Counted from the first letter of the stretch, positions 1-6,434 are shown. The stretch: DNA of 11,828 nt from WLMZ01 sp031367435 (GCA_031367435.1 JANLPV010000130.1:1-11828), one strand, 5' to 3'. Notes: generated by a model from the sequence alone, not told the origin. Translations and numbers: made by a program.

Positions 1-720
1 CGCGTCTTGTACGACCTCAGCGAATGGAATTTCGAACAGCAAGCCGAGCTTGCCTCCGAGCTTGCCGACGCCGAGATTCCACATGGCTGGGAGGGCGCTG
101 AGCTCGCCGTTCCTGAGGCGTACGAGGCCGCAGCTGACGAGCTGTTGTCAGCGCTCGAAGCTCGTTTGGGTATCACCGGATCGCCCGACGGCGGCGCGAT
201 ATCGACGCCACCGCGCGAACTCGGTGATGACACCAAGCTCACGGAATTCGACTTGGAAGATTGGGAGGCATTCGAGCGTTCGCTCGTTGCCGATTCGCTT
301 GCCGGTGCCAACATCCCGTTTCGTTGGGAAGGCGATGTCTTGCTGGTGCCCACCGATCTTGAGGGCGATGTCGATGACATCCTCGATGAAGTCGAGAGCG
401 GCAACATCATCCCAATCAACGATGATGATGATGCATCAGCCGACGAGTTGCCGTTCGACACGCTGAACAACTTCTTCCTCGCTGGCGAGCGGCTCAAGCG
501 TGATCCACGCGATGCGCATGGTCTCGAACGGCTGCTCGACGCATTGCAGGTCGCCAATCCTGATCGTCCGCCGCGAGGCGTTGAGTTGGGCGTGTGGCGT
601 CGCTGTTGCCAGCTTGCCGAAGAGCTCGCCGACGCGCTGGTAGTGGGTGCCGAGGGCGACCTCGACGATGCGATGCCTGTGGCACACGACCTCCACGATT
701 TGTTGCGACCACTCATTTAG
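1..720 (+). CDS. Hypothetical protein with tandemly duplicated ~50-residue domain (5' partial)
   Basis: The function is unknown. The frame is open to the first base of the window, and a TTG at 7 is the first possible start inside it, so the true start is probably just upstream. Counting from that TTG, two copies of one domain are visible, at about residues 2-52 and 81-131. Both share D-L-x-x-W near the start, an amphipathic helix, an A-x-I-P-x-x-W-E-G core, a V-P strand end and a closing acidic helix. This suggests a beta-alpha-beta-alpha unit like small DUF2007-type domains; that is inference from pattern. A very acidic linker with four consecutive Asp (GAT repeat at 421-432) leads to a helical C-terminal region at about 148-237. 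No signal peptide or membrane segment is seen, so it is probably cytoplasmic. The J-domain gene follows 30 nt downstream. Confidence 0.75.
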   Translation, partial: RVLYDLSEWNFEQQAELASELADAEIPHGWEGAELAVPEAYEAAADELLSALEARLGITGSPDGGAISTPPRELGDDTKLTEFDLEDWEAFERSLVADSLAGANIPFRWEGDVLLVPTDLEGDVDDILDEVESGNIIPINDDDDASADELPFDTLNNFFLAGERLKRDPRDAHGLERLLDALQVANPDRPPRGVELGVWRRCCQLAEELADALVVGAEGDLDDAMPVAHDLHDLLRPLI

Positions 721-737
721 GTCGCCGCGCCGACCAC

Positions 738-743
738 TAGCGT
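738..743 (+). promoter_or_regulatory. Putative -10 box (TAGCGT), leaderless start of the J-domain gene
   Basis: TAGCGT fits TANNNT and ends 7 nt before the ATG at 751, so transcription would begin at or next to the start codon. There is no Shine-Dalgarno sequence in the 30-nt gap and no recognisable -35 box. The gene could instead be read through from the upstream gene. Confidence 0.35.
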
Positions 744-750
744 TGCCGTC

Positions 751-1443
751 ATGCTGCTGGCTGAACTCGAGGTATGGCACTCGCGTTCCGACACACCCAC
801 GCGCAGGATTGCGCTAGGTCATCTTGTGTTGCCGGTCGAGCCAGCGCCTGGGTTTGGCGGCTTACTGCTGGGTGCAGTTGTGGCGGCTCACTTGAGCGAT
901 GTCGACCCAGATCTCGTCGCCGATGTCCATCGTTTGCTCGCGCAGATCGAGCGGGGCGATCGTGTCGTGCAGCCGCGGCTACGTCATCGGTTTCAGGTGG
1001 ATCGACATGGTCTTGGCGTGAGTCGGCATCGCATGCAAGGCGAAGGTGACAATGTGCACTTCAGCTTCGACACCAATGGCAGCGGTCTAGCCCAGGTGTT
1101 GGGCGCGGTGTATTCGATCGAGCGGCTCGAGCTGTCGGCGCGTCATGCACTCATACCCGTGATCAACAAGGCAATGCGTTGGCGCGGTCCGGTTGGACCC
1201 TCGTTCATCGCCCATCTTGCGGGCACGGCGGCCTCGTCACTCGCGGCGATGGCCGACCCGCGCGCATGGGCGCTCGAACACCTTGGCTTCCCGCTCGGCA
1301 CCTCCAAGGTCACCAAGAAGGATGTCATGGTTCGCTATCGCGGTCAGCTCCGCGCGGTGCATCCCGATCACGGTGGCGACGAAGCTGATGCAGGGCAAGC
1401 CATCATCGATCTTGCTGAGGCCCGAAAAATTCTTCTCTCGTGA
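751..1443 (+). CDS. Protein with C-terminal J domain (DnaJ-like)
   Basis: This 230-residue protein ends in a J domain (about residues 172-230). The invariant His-Pro-Asp lies at 204-206, within V-H-P-D-H-G-G, flanked by helix II (about 189-202, basic) and helix III (about 212-228). In J proteins this motif stimulates ATP hydrolysis by DnaK/Hsp70, so a role as a specialised co-chaperone is inferred. The N-terminal ~170 residues match no family I recognise; they include a glycine-rich stretch around 34-45 and no clear membrane helix. The zinc-finger and client-binding regions of true DnaJ are absent. The J domain is at the extreme C-terminus, the reverse of canonical DnaJ. The stop overlaps the GTG start of the next gene, so the two are probably translated together. 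The ATG is favoured because a -10-like box lies 7 nt upstream. Confidence 0.8.
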   Translation: MLLAELEVWHSRSDTPTRRIALGHLVLPVEPAPGFGGLLLGAVVAAHLSDVDPDLVADVHRLLAQIERGDRVVQPRLRHRFQVDRHGLGVSRHRMQGEGDNVHFSFDTNGSGLAQVLGAVYSIERLELSARHALIPVINKAMRWRGPVGPSFIAHLAGTAASSLAAMADPRAWALEHLGFPLGTSKVTKKDVMVRYRGQLRAVHPDHGGDEADAGQAIIDLAEARKILLS

Positions 1444-2051
1444 AGTCCTCGAGATCGTTGAAGGGCCTTCTGATCTTCCATGGTGCTGGCAGCGATCGCG
1501 ATCACTCGTCGCTTGTGCAACTCGAGCGCACACTCGCTCCTCTACCCGTTCGCCGCGCAACCTTTCCGTATCGTCTGGCTGGAAAGCGGCCGCCGGATCG
1601 AGCCCCGGTGCTGCTCGAAGCGGTACGACGTGAGGCCGCGGACTTCGCAATGCAACGAGGCGGTACGACGCGAACCCTAATGCTGGGTGGCCGGTCGATG
1701 GGCGGTCGAATGTGTTCAATGGCCGTGGCCGGTGGCGACGAGATCGGCAGAGCCCTTCCCGCGGCGGGACTCGTGTTGATCTCGTATCCGCTCCATCCGC
1801 CAGGCAAGCCGGACAAGCTGCGCGTCGAGCATCTCGCCCGGATTCGCGTGCCGTGCCTGTTCATTCACGGCACGCGCGATGCGTTCGGCAGTCCCGACGA
1901 ACTACAGCAATGGACGGCGAGCATTCCAGCAGAGGTGACGCACGTGTGGATGCAGGGCAAGGGCCATGATCTGAAGGGCTGCGACATCGACATTGCCGCC
2001 GCAGTGCATGAGTGGTTACAACTCCATCGTGAGCGCAGCGGGCACGCCTAG
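1440..2051 (+). CDS. Small alpha/beta hydrolase (dienelactone-hydrolase/KANL3-Tex30 type)
   Basis: This is a 203-residue single-domain alpha/beta hydrolase, probably cytoplasmic. The likely oxyanion-side loop is H-G-A-G at 14-17, the nucleophile elbow G-R-S-M-G puts Ser at 86, the acid is Asp147 in H-G-T-R-D, and the catalytic His is 176 in G-K-G-H-D. The arrangement and short length resemble the KANL3/Tex30 and dienelactone-hydrolase-like group; the substrate cannot be read from the sequence. The start is GTG at 1440, sharing GTGA with the TGA stop of the J-domain gene, which points to translational coupling. No Shine-Dalgarno sequence is evident, consistent with that. Its TAG stop overlaps the TAG stop of the convergent MFS gene. 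An in-frame ATG lies well inside the fold and would lose the first strand, so GTG is preferred. Confidence 0.87.
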   Translation: MKSSRSLKGLLIFHGAGSDRDHSSLVQLERTLAPLPVRRATFPYRLAGKRPPDRAPVLLEAVRREAADFAMQRGGTTRTLMLGGRSMGGRMCSMAVAGGDEIGRALPAAGLVLISYPLHPPGKPDKLRVEHLARIRVPCLFIHGTRDAFGSPDELQQWTASIPAEVTHVWMQGKGHDLKGCDIDIAAAVHEWLQLHRERSGHA

Positions 2052-3607
2052 GTGTACTCGGCCGAGCCGCCCATCGGTTCGGGATTGAGCTCGTCGAGAT
2101 CGCGGTGCGCCGTCTCGGGGTAGCGAACAAAGATGGTGATGACCGCGACGAGCTGACCAGATGCCATGAGGGCCATGGCCGCGCCATACGACCAACCATG
2201 ATCGAGCAGTTGGCCCGTGATGAGGATGCCGATCGATCCGCCCACCAGCGCTGCTGCTGTGATGAGTCCGGCCGCCCGTCCACGGTTGCCGGTGGGGAAC
2301 ATCTCCGTGCGATACACGGCGAATGCCGGATACGCGATGCCTCCCAAGAATCCGGCGCCGAATGCGCCCAGCCACAGGCCTGCGCCCGCGACGCTGAACG
2401 ACCAGATCAACAACGCGCTACTGAGCGGGACGGCGACGACCAGCAATCGCCTGCGTCCATGCACGTCGGCGATTCGACCACCGATCACGAAGCCAAGAGC
2501 CGCCGGTGTCGCGGTGGCGAGGGTGAACGCGCTGATCGCCCCGGCGGAAAAGCCGCGCACGTCGTCGAGATAGCGGTTCTGGAAGAACGATGCCGGAGCG
2601 ACGAACAAGTTGGCGAAGAACGACACGATAGCGATTTGCGCAAAGCGATCGAGTCGCAAGGGCGGGGCCGTTCGGTGCGGCAGCTCGAAGCGCCGTGTCT
2701 CGGGCAGGCGGCGACGTAGGTCGTAGGCAACGACCAACCAGATCAACCCGAGCAGATAGATCAGCCGCCAGCCCGATCGACCGAGATCGGCGAGGGGCAG
2801 GCCCATGACGGCAACTCCGGCACCCAGACCGCTCGCCATGGCCAGCACGCTGATTGCGTACGCGCGACTGTTGCGTGGCATTTCCTCTGCCGCGGCGACG
2901 GCCACGAGGAGATCGAGCGCAAGTCCCATCGGGCGACCCACCGACTGCGTCGCGACAAGCAGCGCGAAGTTTGGGGCGAGCGCGCCAAGGGCTGCGAACA
3001 GTGGCGACAACCATGCCGCAAAGACGATCATGCGACGACGGCCGACGCGATCGGCCATGAACGCGATCGGCAACGCAAACACGATGCCGATTCGAACGAC
3101 CACGCCCCCAACGCCTTGACCAAACTTGTCGATACCGAAGTCCTTCGCCGCGAAGTTGGCGGTCTGGGTGAACAGCGTGTTCGCGAACGCAGCGCTCATG
3201 CTCGCCGCGGCCAGCAGGCCGAGCAGCATTGCTTGGCGTGGATCGAGCCGATCGGGCGGGGCCCACCACGGCTGCGCGCCGTACGCGCTGACAATGCCTC
3301 GCCGTGACATGGTGCGTCGCACCGGAAGCGCGAACAGCCAACCGAACCATGGGATGGCGAGTCGGTAGTGCGTGGTCTCACGGATCACGTCCGCGCCACT
3401 CAAGGCGTCAGTTTCGGGTGCGACCGTTCGCACGTAGTGGCTGAACGGTCCCTCGACCTGCGTGAACGTCAGCGCAGACGCACCGACGTCGTCCGAGGCG
3501 TTGTCGCTGACGACATCCTTGACGAAATCGTCGCGTGGGCGCATGAGACGAATGCGGTTTGCTTCGGTGTCGGGAAGTTCACGAACGACGCGCTGACTCC
3601 CGACCAC
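2048..3607 (-). CDS. MFS transporter with long soluble N-terminal region
   Basis: This is a major facilitator superfamily permease, a cytoplasmic-membrane transporter of the sugar/metabolite-type group. The signature loop between TM2 and TM3 appears at about residues 183-192 (F-M-A-D-R-V-G-R-R-R) and is echoed at 376-387 between TM8 and TM9 (G-G-R-I-A-D-x-H-G-R-R-R), marking the two six-helix halves. A P-E-T motif follows TM6 (302-304) and recurs after TM12 (497-499). E-M-F-P-T at 435-439 is typical of the Sugar_tr branch. Unusually, about 120 soluble residues precede TM1. The substrate is not predictable. The GTG at 3607 gives 519 residues and has a TAGTAT box 9 nt upstream; an ATG at 3544 would give 498 residues. 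The gene is divergent from murA and convergent with the hydrolase. Confidence 0.87.
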   Translation of the reverse strand: MVGSQRVVRELPDTEANRIRLMRPRDDFVKDVVSDNASDDVGASALTFTQVEGPFSHYVRTVAPETDALSGADVIRETTHYRLAIPWFGWLFALPVRRTMSRRGIVSAYGAQPWWAPPDRLDPRQAMLLGLLAAASMSAAFANTLFTQTANFAAKDFGIDKFGQGVGGVVVRIGIVFALPIAFMADRVGRRRMIVFAAWLSPLFAALGALAPNFALLVATQSVGRPMGLALDLLVAVAAAEEMPRNSRAYAISVLAMASGLGAGVAVMGLPLADLGRSGWRLIYLLGLIWLVVAYDLRRRLPETRRFELPHRTAPPLRLDRFAQIAIVSFFANLFVAPASFFQNRYLDDVRGFSAGAISAFTLATATPAALGFVIGGRIADVHGRRRLLVVAVPLSSALLIWSFSVAGAGLWLGAFGAGFLGGIAYPAFAVYRTEMFPTGNRGRAAGLITAAALVGGSIGILITGQLLDHGWSYGAAMALMASGQLVAVITIFVRYPETAHRDLDELNPEPMGGSAEYT

Positions 3608-3615
3608 AACGGGAG

Positions 3616-3622
3616 CATACTA
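3616..3622. promoter_or_regulatory. Overlapping divergent -10 boxes between the MFS gene and murA
   Basis: On the plus strand CATACT (3616-3621) ends 7 nt before the murA ATG. On the minus strand TAGTAT (3622 down to 3617) ends 9 nt before the GTG of the MFS gene. The two hexamers share five base pairs. A weak Shine-Dalgarno-like GGGAG (3611-3615) is 13 nt from the murA start, too far to be convincing. No good -35 box is visible for either direction. Confidence 0.4.
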
Positions 3623-3628
3623 ATTGCC

Positions 3629-4903
3629 ATGGATCCCCAAGCAGAGCAGATTGTGGTGCGCAGCCGGGTCCGACTGAGCGGTGAGGTCACGGTGCCGGGC
3701 GCCAAGAACTCCGTGCTCAAGCTGATGGCTGCAACGTTGCTGGCCGACGGGGTCACCACTCTCACGAACGTCCCGAACATTGCCGACGTGGCGATCATGG
3801 GCGATTTGCTCAACGCGATTGGCGTGTCATCGGCGCACCACCCCAACGACTCCGGTACCCTCGTGCTCACTCATCACGGAGCGATCACGCCGGTTGCTCC
3901 GTATGAATTGGTCGAGCGAATCAGAGCGTCGATCAATGTGCTTGGCCCATTGCTGACGCGTTATGGCACCGTGCGTTTGTCGCTGCCTGGTGGTGACGAT
4001 TTCGGCAGTCGCCCCATCGATATGCACGTCGCCGGGCTTGAGGCAATGGGTGCAACGTTCGAATTGCACCATGGCTATCTCGATGCGCGAGCCGATCGGC
4101 TGCAGGGCGCAAAGATCACGTTCGAGTTCCCGAGCGTGGGTGCGACGGAGAACCTTCTCACCGCGGCGGTGCTCGCGAAGGGCACAACGATCATCGACAA
4201 CGCCGCGCGCGAACCAGAGATTGGTGATCTGTGTCATTTTCTCGTGGCAATGGGCGCTGACATCGAGGGCATCGGTTCGTCAACGCTCGTGATCCATGGT
4301 GTCGAGCGCGACAGTTTGCGGCCTGTGACTCACGAGGTCGTGCCCGACCGCATTCAGGCGGCCACCTATATTGCCGCGGCGGCTGTTACGGGTGGCGAGA
4401 TCACGCTGCGCAACGCGCGTACCGAACACATGGAAATGCTCCTTCGCCGCTTCGTCGATATGGGCATCGAGATCACGCCGCAGACCAATGGGATGGCCAT
4501 CTGGGCACCCGAGCGATTGCGTTCGGTTGATGTTGCGACACTGCCCTATCCCGGCATTGCCACCGACTACAAGCCGCTCATCGTGACGATGTTGTCTGTC
4601 GCTGACGGCGTAGGCATCGTCACCGAGAACCTATATCCGGGTCGATTCCGCTATGTCGAGGAACTCCTCCGTCTCGGCGCAGACATCAGCACCGACGGAC
4701 ATCACGCCGTCGTACGCGGAGTGCCTCACCTCTCGGGTGCGCCGGTGAGGGCCCCTGACATTCGCGCTGGTGCGGCGCTCGTGGTTGCCGGTCTGGCCGC
4801 CGACGGTGAGACGATCGTGAGCGGCGTGAGTCACATCGACCGCGGCTATGACGACCTCGTTGGGCGCCTGGCCGGCCTCGGTGCCGACATCATTCGTCGC
4901 TGA
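3629..4903 (+). CDS. murA: UDP-N-acetylglucosamine 1-carboxyvinyltransferase (MurA), Cys-to-Asp type
   Basis: MurA transfers enolpyruvate from PEP to UDP-GlcNAc, the first committed step of peptidoglycan synthesis, in the cytoplasm. The 424-residue protein covers the full EPSP-synthase-like fold. Visible are P-G-A-K-N (Lys26, Asn27, matching E. coli Lys22/Asn23), the catalytic-loop G-G-D-x-x-G-S-R-P (121-129), Arg128 (E. coli Arg120), T-D at 312-313 (E. coli Asp305) and H-I-D-R-G-Y at 402-407. The loop residue normally Cys115 is Asp123, as in mycobacterial MurA, which predicts intrinsic fosfomycin insensitivity. After T-D the usual Leu/Met-Gln is replaced by Tyr-Lys. The ATG at 3629 is chosen because the family's conserved N-terminus begins there; the upstream in-frame extension lies antisense to the MFS gene. 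The 3' end overlaps a convergent small ORF by 14 nt. Confidence 0.97.
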   Translation: MDPQAEQIVVRSRVRLSGEVTVPGAKNSVLKLMAATLLADGVTTLTNVPNIADVAIMGDLLNAIGVSSAHHPNDSGTLVLTHHGAITPVAPYELVERIRASINVLGPLLTRYGTVRLSLPGGDDFGSRPIDMHVAGLEAMGATFELHHGYLDARADRLQGAKITFEFPSVGATENLLTAAVLAKGTTIIDNAAREPEIGDLCHFLVAMGADIEGIGSSTLVIHGVERDSLRPVTHEVVPDRIQAATYIAAAAVTGGEITLRNARTEHMEMLLRRFVDMGIEITPQTNGMAIWAPERLRSVDVATLPYPGIATDYKPLIVTMLSVADGVGIVTENLYPGRFRYVEELLRLGADISTDGHHAVVRGVPHLSGAPVRAPDIRAGAALVVAGLAADGETIVSGVSHIDRGYDDLVGRLAGLGADIIRR

Positions 4904-5066
4904 TCGGCGACCGATTCTGCGCGGGTGGCTCATGCTCGAGCGCCGAGGCGCGTCGCTTGGCCAGCCAGAGCAGACCAACAATCACCAACAGTGGCCCCGC
5001 AACAATGAGACCTTCGTCCCAGCCGCCCTGATGAGCGAGCAGTGCCTCGATCACGTAGGCCCGCAT
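4890..5066 (-). CDS. Small single-pass membrane protein (58 aa)
   Basis: I recognise no family. The ORF encodes 58 residues: a short N-terminal stretch, then a G-G-W-D-E motif at 14-18, one strong hydrophobic helix at about 20-36, a positive cluster (K-R-R) right after it, and a polar, Pro-rich tail. The positive-inside rule predicts N-out/C-in insertion in the cytoplasmic membrane. Its ATG overlaps the stop of a tiny upstream ORF (TGATG, one shared base), and an AGG lies 7 nt before the ATG. The stop is inside murA, giving a 14-nt convergent overlap. Most of it (4904-5066) fills the otherwise empty murA-nfu gap. Clean membrane topology and an exact junction with its upstream ORF argue it is real; its small size leaves room for doubt. 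Confidence 0.6.
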   Translation of the reverse strand: MRAYVIEALLAHQGGWDEGLIVAGPLLVIVGLLWLAKRRASALEHEPPAQNRSPISDE

Positions 5067-5131
5067 CAGCCGACCTGCGCAATGCCAAGGGTCACAGCGG
5101 GAATGAGGAGGGCTGCGCGAATTGTTGTCAC
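5066..5131 (-). CDS. Tiny hydrophobic ORF (21 aa), possible leader peptide
   Basis: A GTG-initiated 21-codon ORF encodes a mostly hydrophobic peptide with one Arg at position 5. Its TGA shares a base with the ATG of the 58-residue membrane protein gene, an arrangement that usually means coupled translation. A TAGATT box ends 8 nt before the GTG, so the transcript could be leaderless. It may be a separate micropeptide, a leader peptide setting translation of the downstream gene, or simply chance. An upstream in-frame TTG would add three residues. Confidence 0.35.
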   Translation of the reverse strand: MTTIRAALLIPAVTLGIAQVG

Positions 5132-5139
5132 GAGCAGCA

Positions 5140-5145
5140 AATCTA
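5140..5145 (-). promoter_or_regulatory. Putative -10 box (TAGATT) for the minus-strand small ORFs
   Basis: Read on the minus strand, TAGATT matches TATAAT at four of six positions, including the key A2 and T6, and ends 8 nt before the GTG at 5131. A TTGAAG lies upstream, but its 12-nt spacing is too short for a -35 element. Confidence 0.35.
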
Positions 5146-5179
5146 GCGACGACCGTGCTTCAATGGAGCGCGTCCAGTC

Positions 5180-5186
5180 AGAGGTG
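5180..5186 (+). promoter_or_regulatory. Ribosome binding site of the nfu-type gene (AGAGGTG)
   Basis: AGAGGTG lies 7 nt before the ATG at 5194. It is the clearest Shine-Dalgarno sequence in the window, and it fixes the start of a very short protein. It also implies that the nfu transcript has a leader, unlike several neighbours. Confidence 0.6.
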
Positions 5187-5193
5187 ACACCAC

Positions 5194-5418
5194 ATGCGCG
5201 CCCAAGTCGAAGAATGTATTGAGATCATTAGGCCTGCCCTGCAGGCCGATGGCGGCGATATCGAACTGAAAGATGTCGATGAGACCACTGGCGTGGTGTC
5301 GGTGACCCTCGTTGGCGCGTGCGGTACCTGTCCGGCCAGCACGCAAACGCTCAAGGCCGGAATCGAGCGGATCATGCGCGATCGGGTCGATGGCGTCACT
5401 GAGGTCGTGGCGGTCTGA
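5194..5418 (+). CDS. Stand-alone Nfu domain protein (NifU C-terminal, Fe-S scaffold/carrier)
   Basis: The 74-residue protein is a complete NifU C-terminal domain with nothing else. R-P-x-L-x-x-D-G-G-D occupies residues 13-22 and the cluster-binding C-G-T-C-P-A-S runs from 43 to 49, with Cys43 and Cys46 as ligands. Nfu proteins hold a 4Fe-4S (or 2Fe-2S) cluster bridged between two monomers and pass it to apo-enzymes in the cytoplasm. The length is that of the minimal domain; the A-type domain of NfuA and the N-terminal IscU-like domain of NifU are absent. The start is supported by a good Shine-Dalgarno sequence 7 nt upstream. The stop is 4 nt before the GTG of meaB, so the two are likely one operon. 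No other Fe-S assembly genes lie in the window. Confidence 0.93.
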   Translation: MRAQVEECIEIIRPALQADGGDIELKDVDETTGVVSVTLVGACGTCPASTQTLKAGIERIMRDRVDGVTEVVAV

Positions 5419-5422
5419 TTTC

Positions 5423-6382
5423 GTGGCTCGTCACAACCGACCTGTCGAGGAGTTGTTTGGCGCGGCGTGCGCAGGCGACCGCGGCGCGCTTGCCCGTCTG
5501 CTGTCGCTGATCGAACGCGGCGATGACGAAGCACGCGTCATCGGCCGACTGTCGTACCCGCTTGGTGGGCACGCCTACACCGTTGGTCTCACCGGTGCCC
5601 CCGGCGCAGGAAAGAGCACGTTGACGTCGGCGACCATCGGTCATCTGCGGTCACTCCAACTCGAGGTGGCCGTGTTGGCCATCGACCCTTCCTCGCCGTT
5701 TACTGGTGGGGCCATCCTGGGCGATCGTGTACGCATGCAAGACCATGCCACCGACCCGGGTGTGTTCATCCGTTCCATGGCCACTCGCGGGCATCTCGGC
5801 GGGTTGTCGTTATCAACGCCGGAAGCGATCCGGCTGCTCGACGCGGTCGGGCGTGAGTGGATTCTCGTCGAGACCGTTGGTGTTGGTCAGGTCGAGGTCG
5901 AGATCGCTGGCAAGGCAGACACCACTGTCGTTGTGGTGAACCCCGGCTGGGGTGACTCAGTGCAGGCGAACAAGGCTGGCCTTATGGAGATCGCCGACAT
6001 CTTTGTGATCAACAAGGCCGACCGCAAAGGAGTCGCTGAAACGCGACGCGATCTCGAGCAGATGCTCGAGTTGTCCGATCTCGCTCACGAGGATTGGCGC
6101 CCTCCCATTCTCGACACGGTCGGTACCACGGCTCAGGGCGTACCCGAGCTGTGGCATGCCGTTGTCGACCATCGCCAGTTCATTACCGACCATGGCGTGT
6201 TGTCGCAGCGTCGCGATTTCCGACTACGCGAAGAGCTGCGCGACATCGTTGCTCGCCGACTTCATCAGCGTGCGCGCGAGTTGTGTGGCGGTGAGCGATG
6301 GGACGCCTTGCAGGATGACGTCTTGCATCGCCAGCTCGACCCATGGGGTGCCGCCGACGCAATGCTCGCCGGCCTCGCCTAA
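5423..6382 (+). CDS. meaB: Methylmalonyl-CoA mutase-associated GTPase (MeaB/ArgK family)
   Basis: MeaB is a G3E-family GTPase that gates loading of adenosylcobalamin onto methylmalonyl-CoA mutase and protects it from inactivation. From the GTG at 5423 it is 319 residues. The P-loop G-x-P-G-A-G-K-S-T is at 58-66, the Mg-binding A-I-D-P-S-S region is at 87-91 and G-D-R at 100-102, E-T-V-G-V-G-Q at 150-156 forms the switch/G3 region, and the base-recognition N-K-A-D is at 197-200. The C-terminal helical arm (about 265-319) used for dimerisation is present. The frame stays open upstream into nfu, but the family N-terminus and the 4-nt spacing fit GTG at 5423. No mutase gene is visible here, so its partner must be elsewhere, or this copy may serve a related acyl-CoA mutase. 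Confidence 0.95.
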   Translation: MARHNRPVEELFGAACAGDRGALARLLSLIERGDDEARVIGRLSYPLGGHAYTVGLTGAPGAGKSTLTSATIGHLRSLQLEVAVLAIDPSSPFTGGAILGDRVRMQDHATDPGVFIRSMATRGHLGGLSLSTPEAIRLLDAVGREWILVETVGVGQVEVEIAGKADTTVVVVNPGWGDSVQANKAGLMEIADIFVINKADRKGVAETRRDLEQMLELSDLAHEDWRPPILDTVGTTAQGVPELWHAVVDHRQFITDHGVLSQRRDFRLREELRDIVARRLHQRARELCGGERWDALQDDVLHRQLDPWGAADAMLAGLA

Positions 6383-6422
6383 CACAGCACAGTTCGTGGC
6401 GGTGCCGACCGTGGGTACTCAG

Positions 6423-6428
6423 TAGGTT
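6423..6428 (+). promoter_or_regulatory. Putative -10 box (TAGGTT), leaderless start of the enoyl-CoA hydratase gene
   Basis: TAGGTT fits TANNNT and ends 6 nt before the ATG at 6435, near the end of the 52-nt gap after meaB. The gap has no Shine-Dalgarno sequence, no convincing -35 box and no obvious terminator hairpin. Confidence 0.4.
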
Positions 6429-6434
6429 GGACGC

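Noticed and set aside
421..432. GAT trinucleotide repeat, considered as a phase-variable tract
   Set aside because: It has only four units, and changes in a trinucleotide repeat stay in frame, merely altering an acidic linker.
2105..2719. Plus-strand open frame of 204 codons opposite the MFS gene
   Set aside because: It is Arg/Asp/Glu-rich without motifs, the mirror of transmembrane codons, and has no ribosome binding site or conserved neighbour.
3368..3628. In-frame upstream extension of murA by 87 codons
   Set aside because: It is antisense to the N-terminal part of the MFS gene, and it resembles no MurA N-terminus, while the family fold begins right at the ATG 3629.
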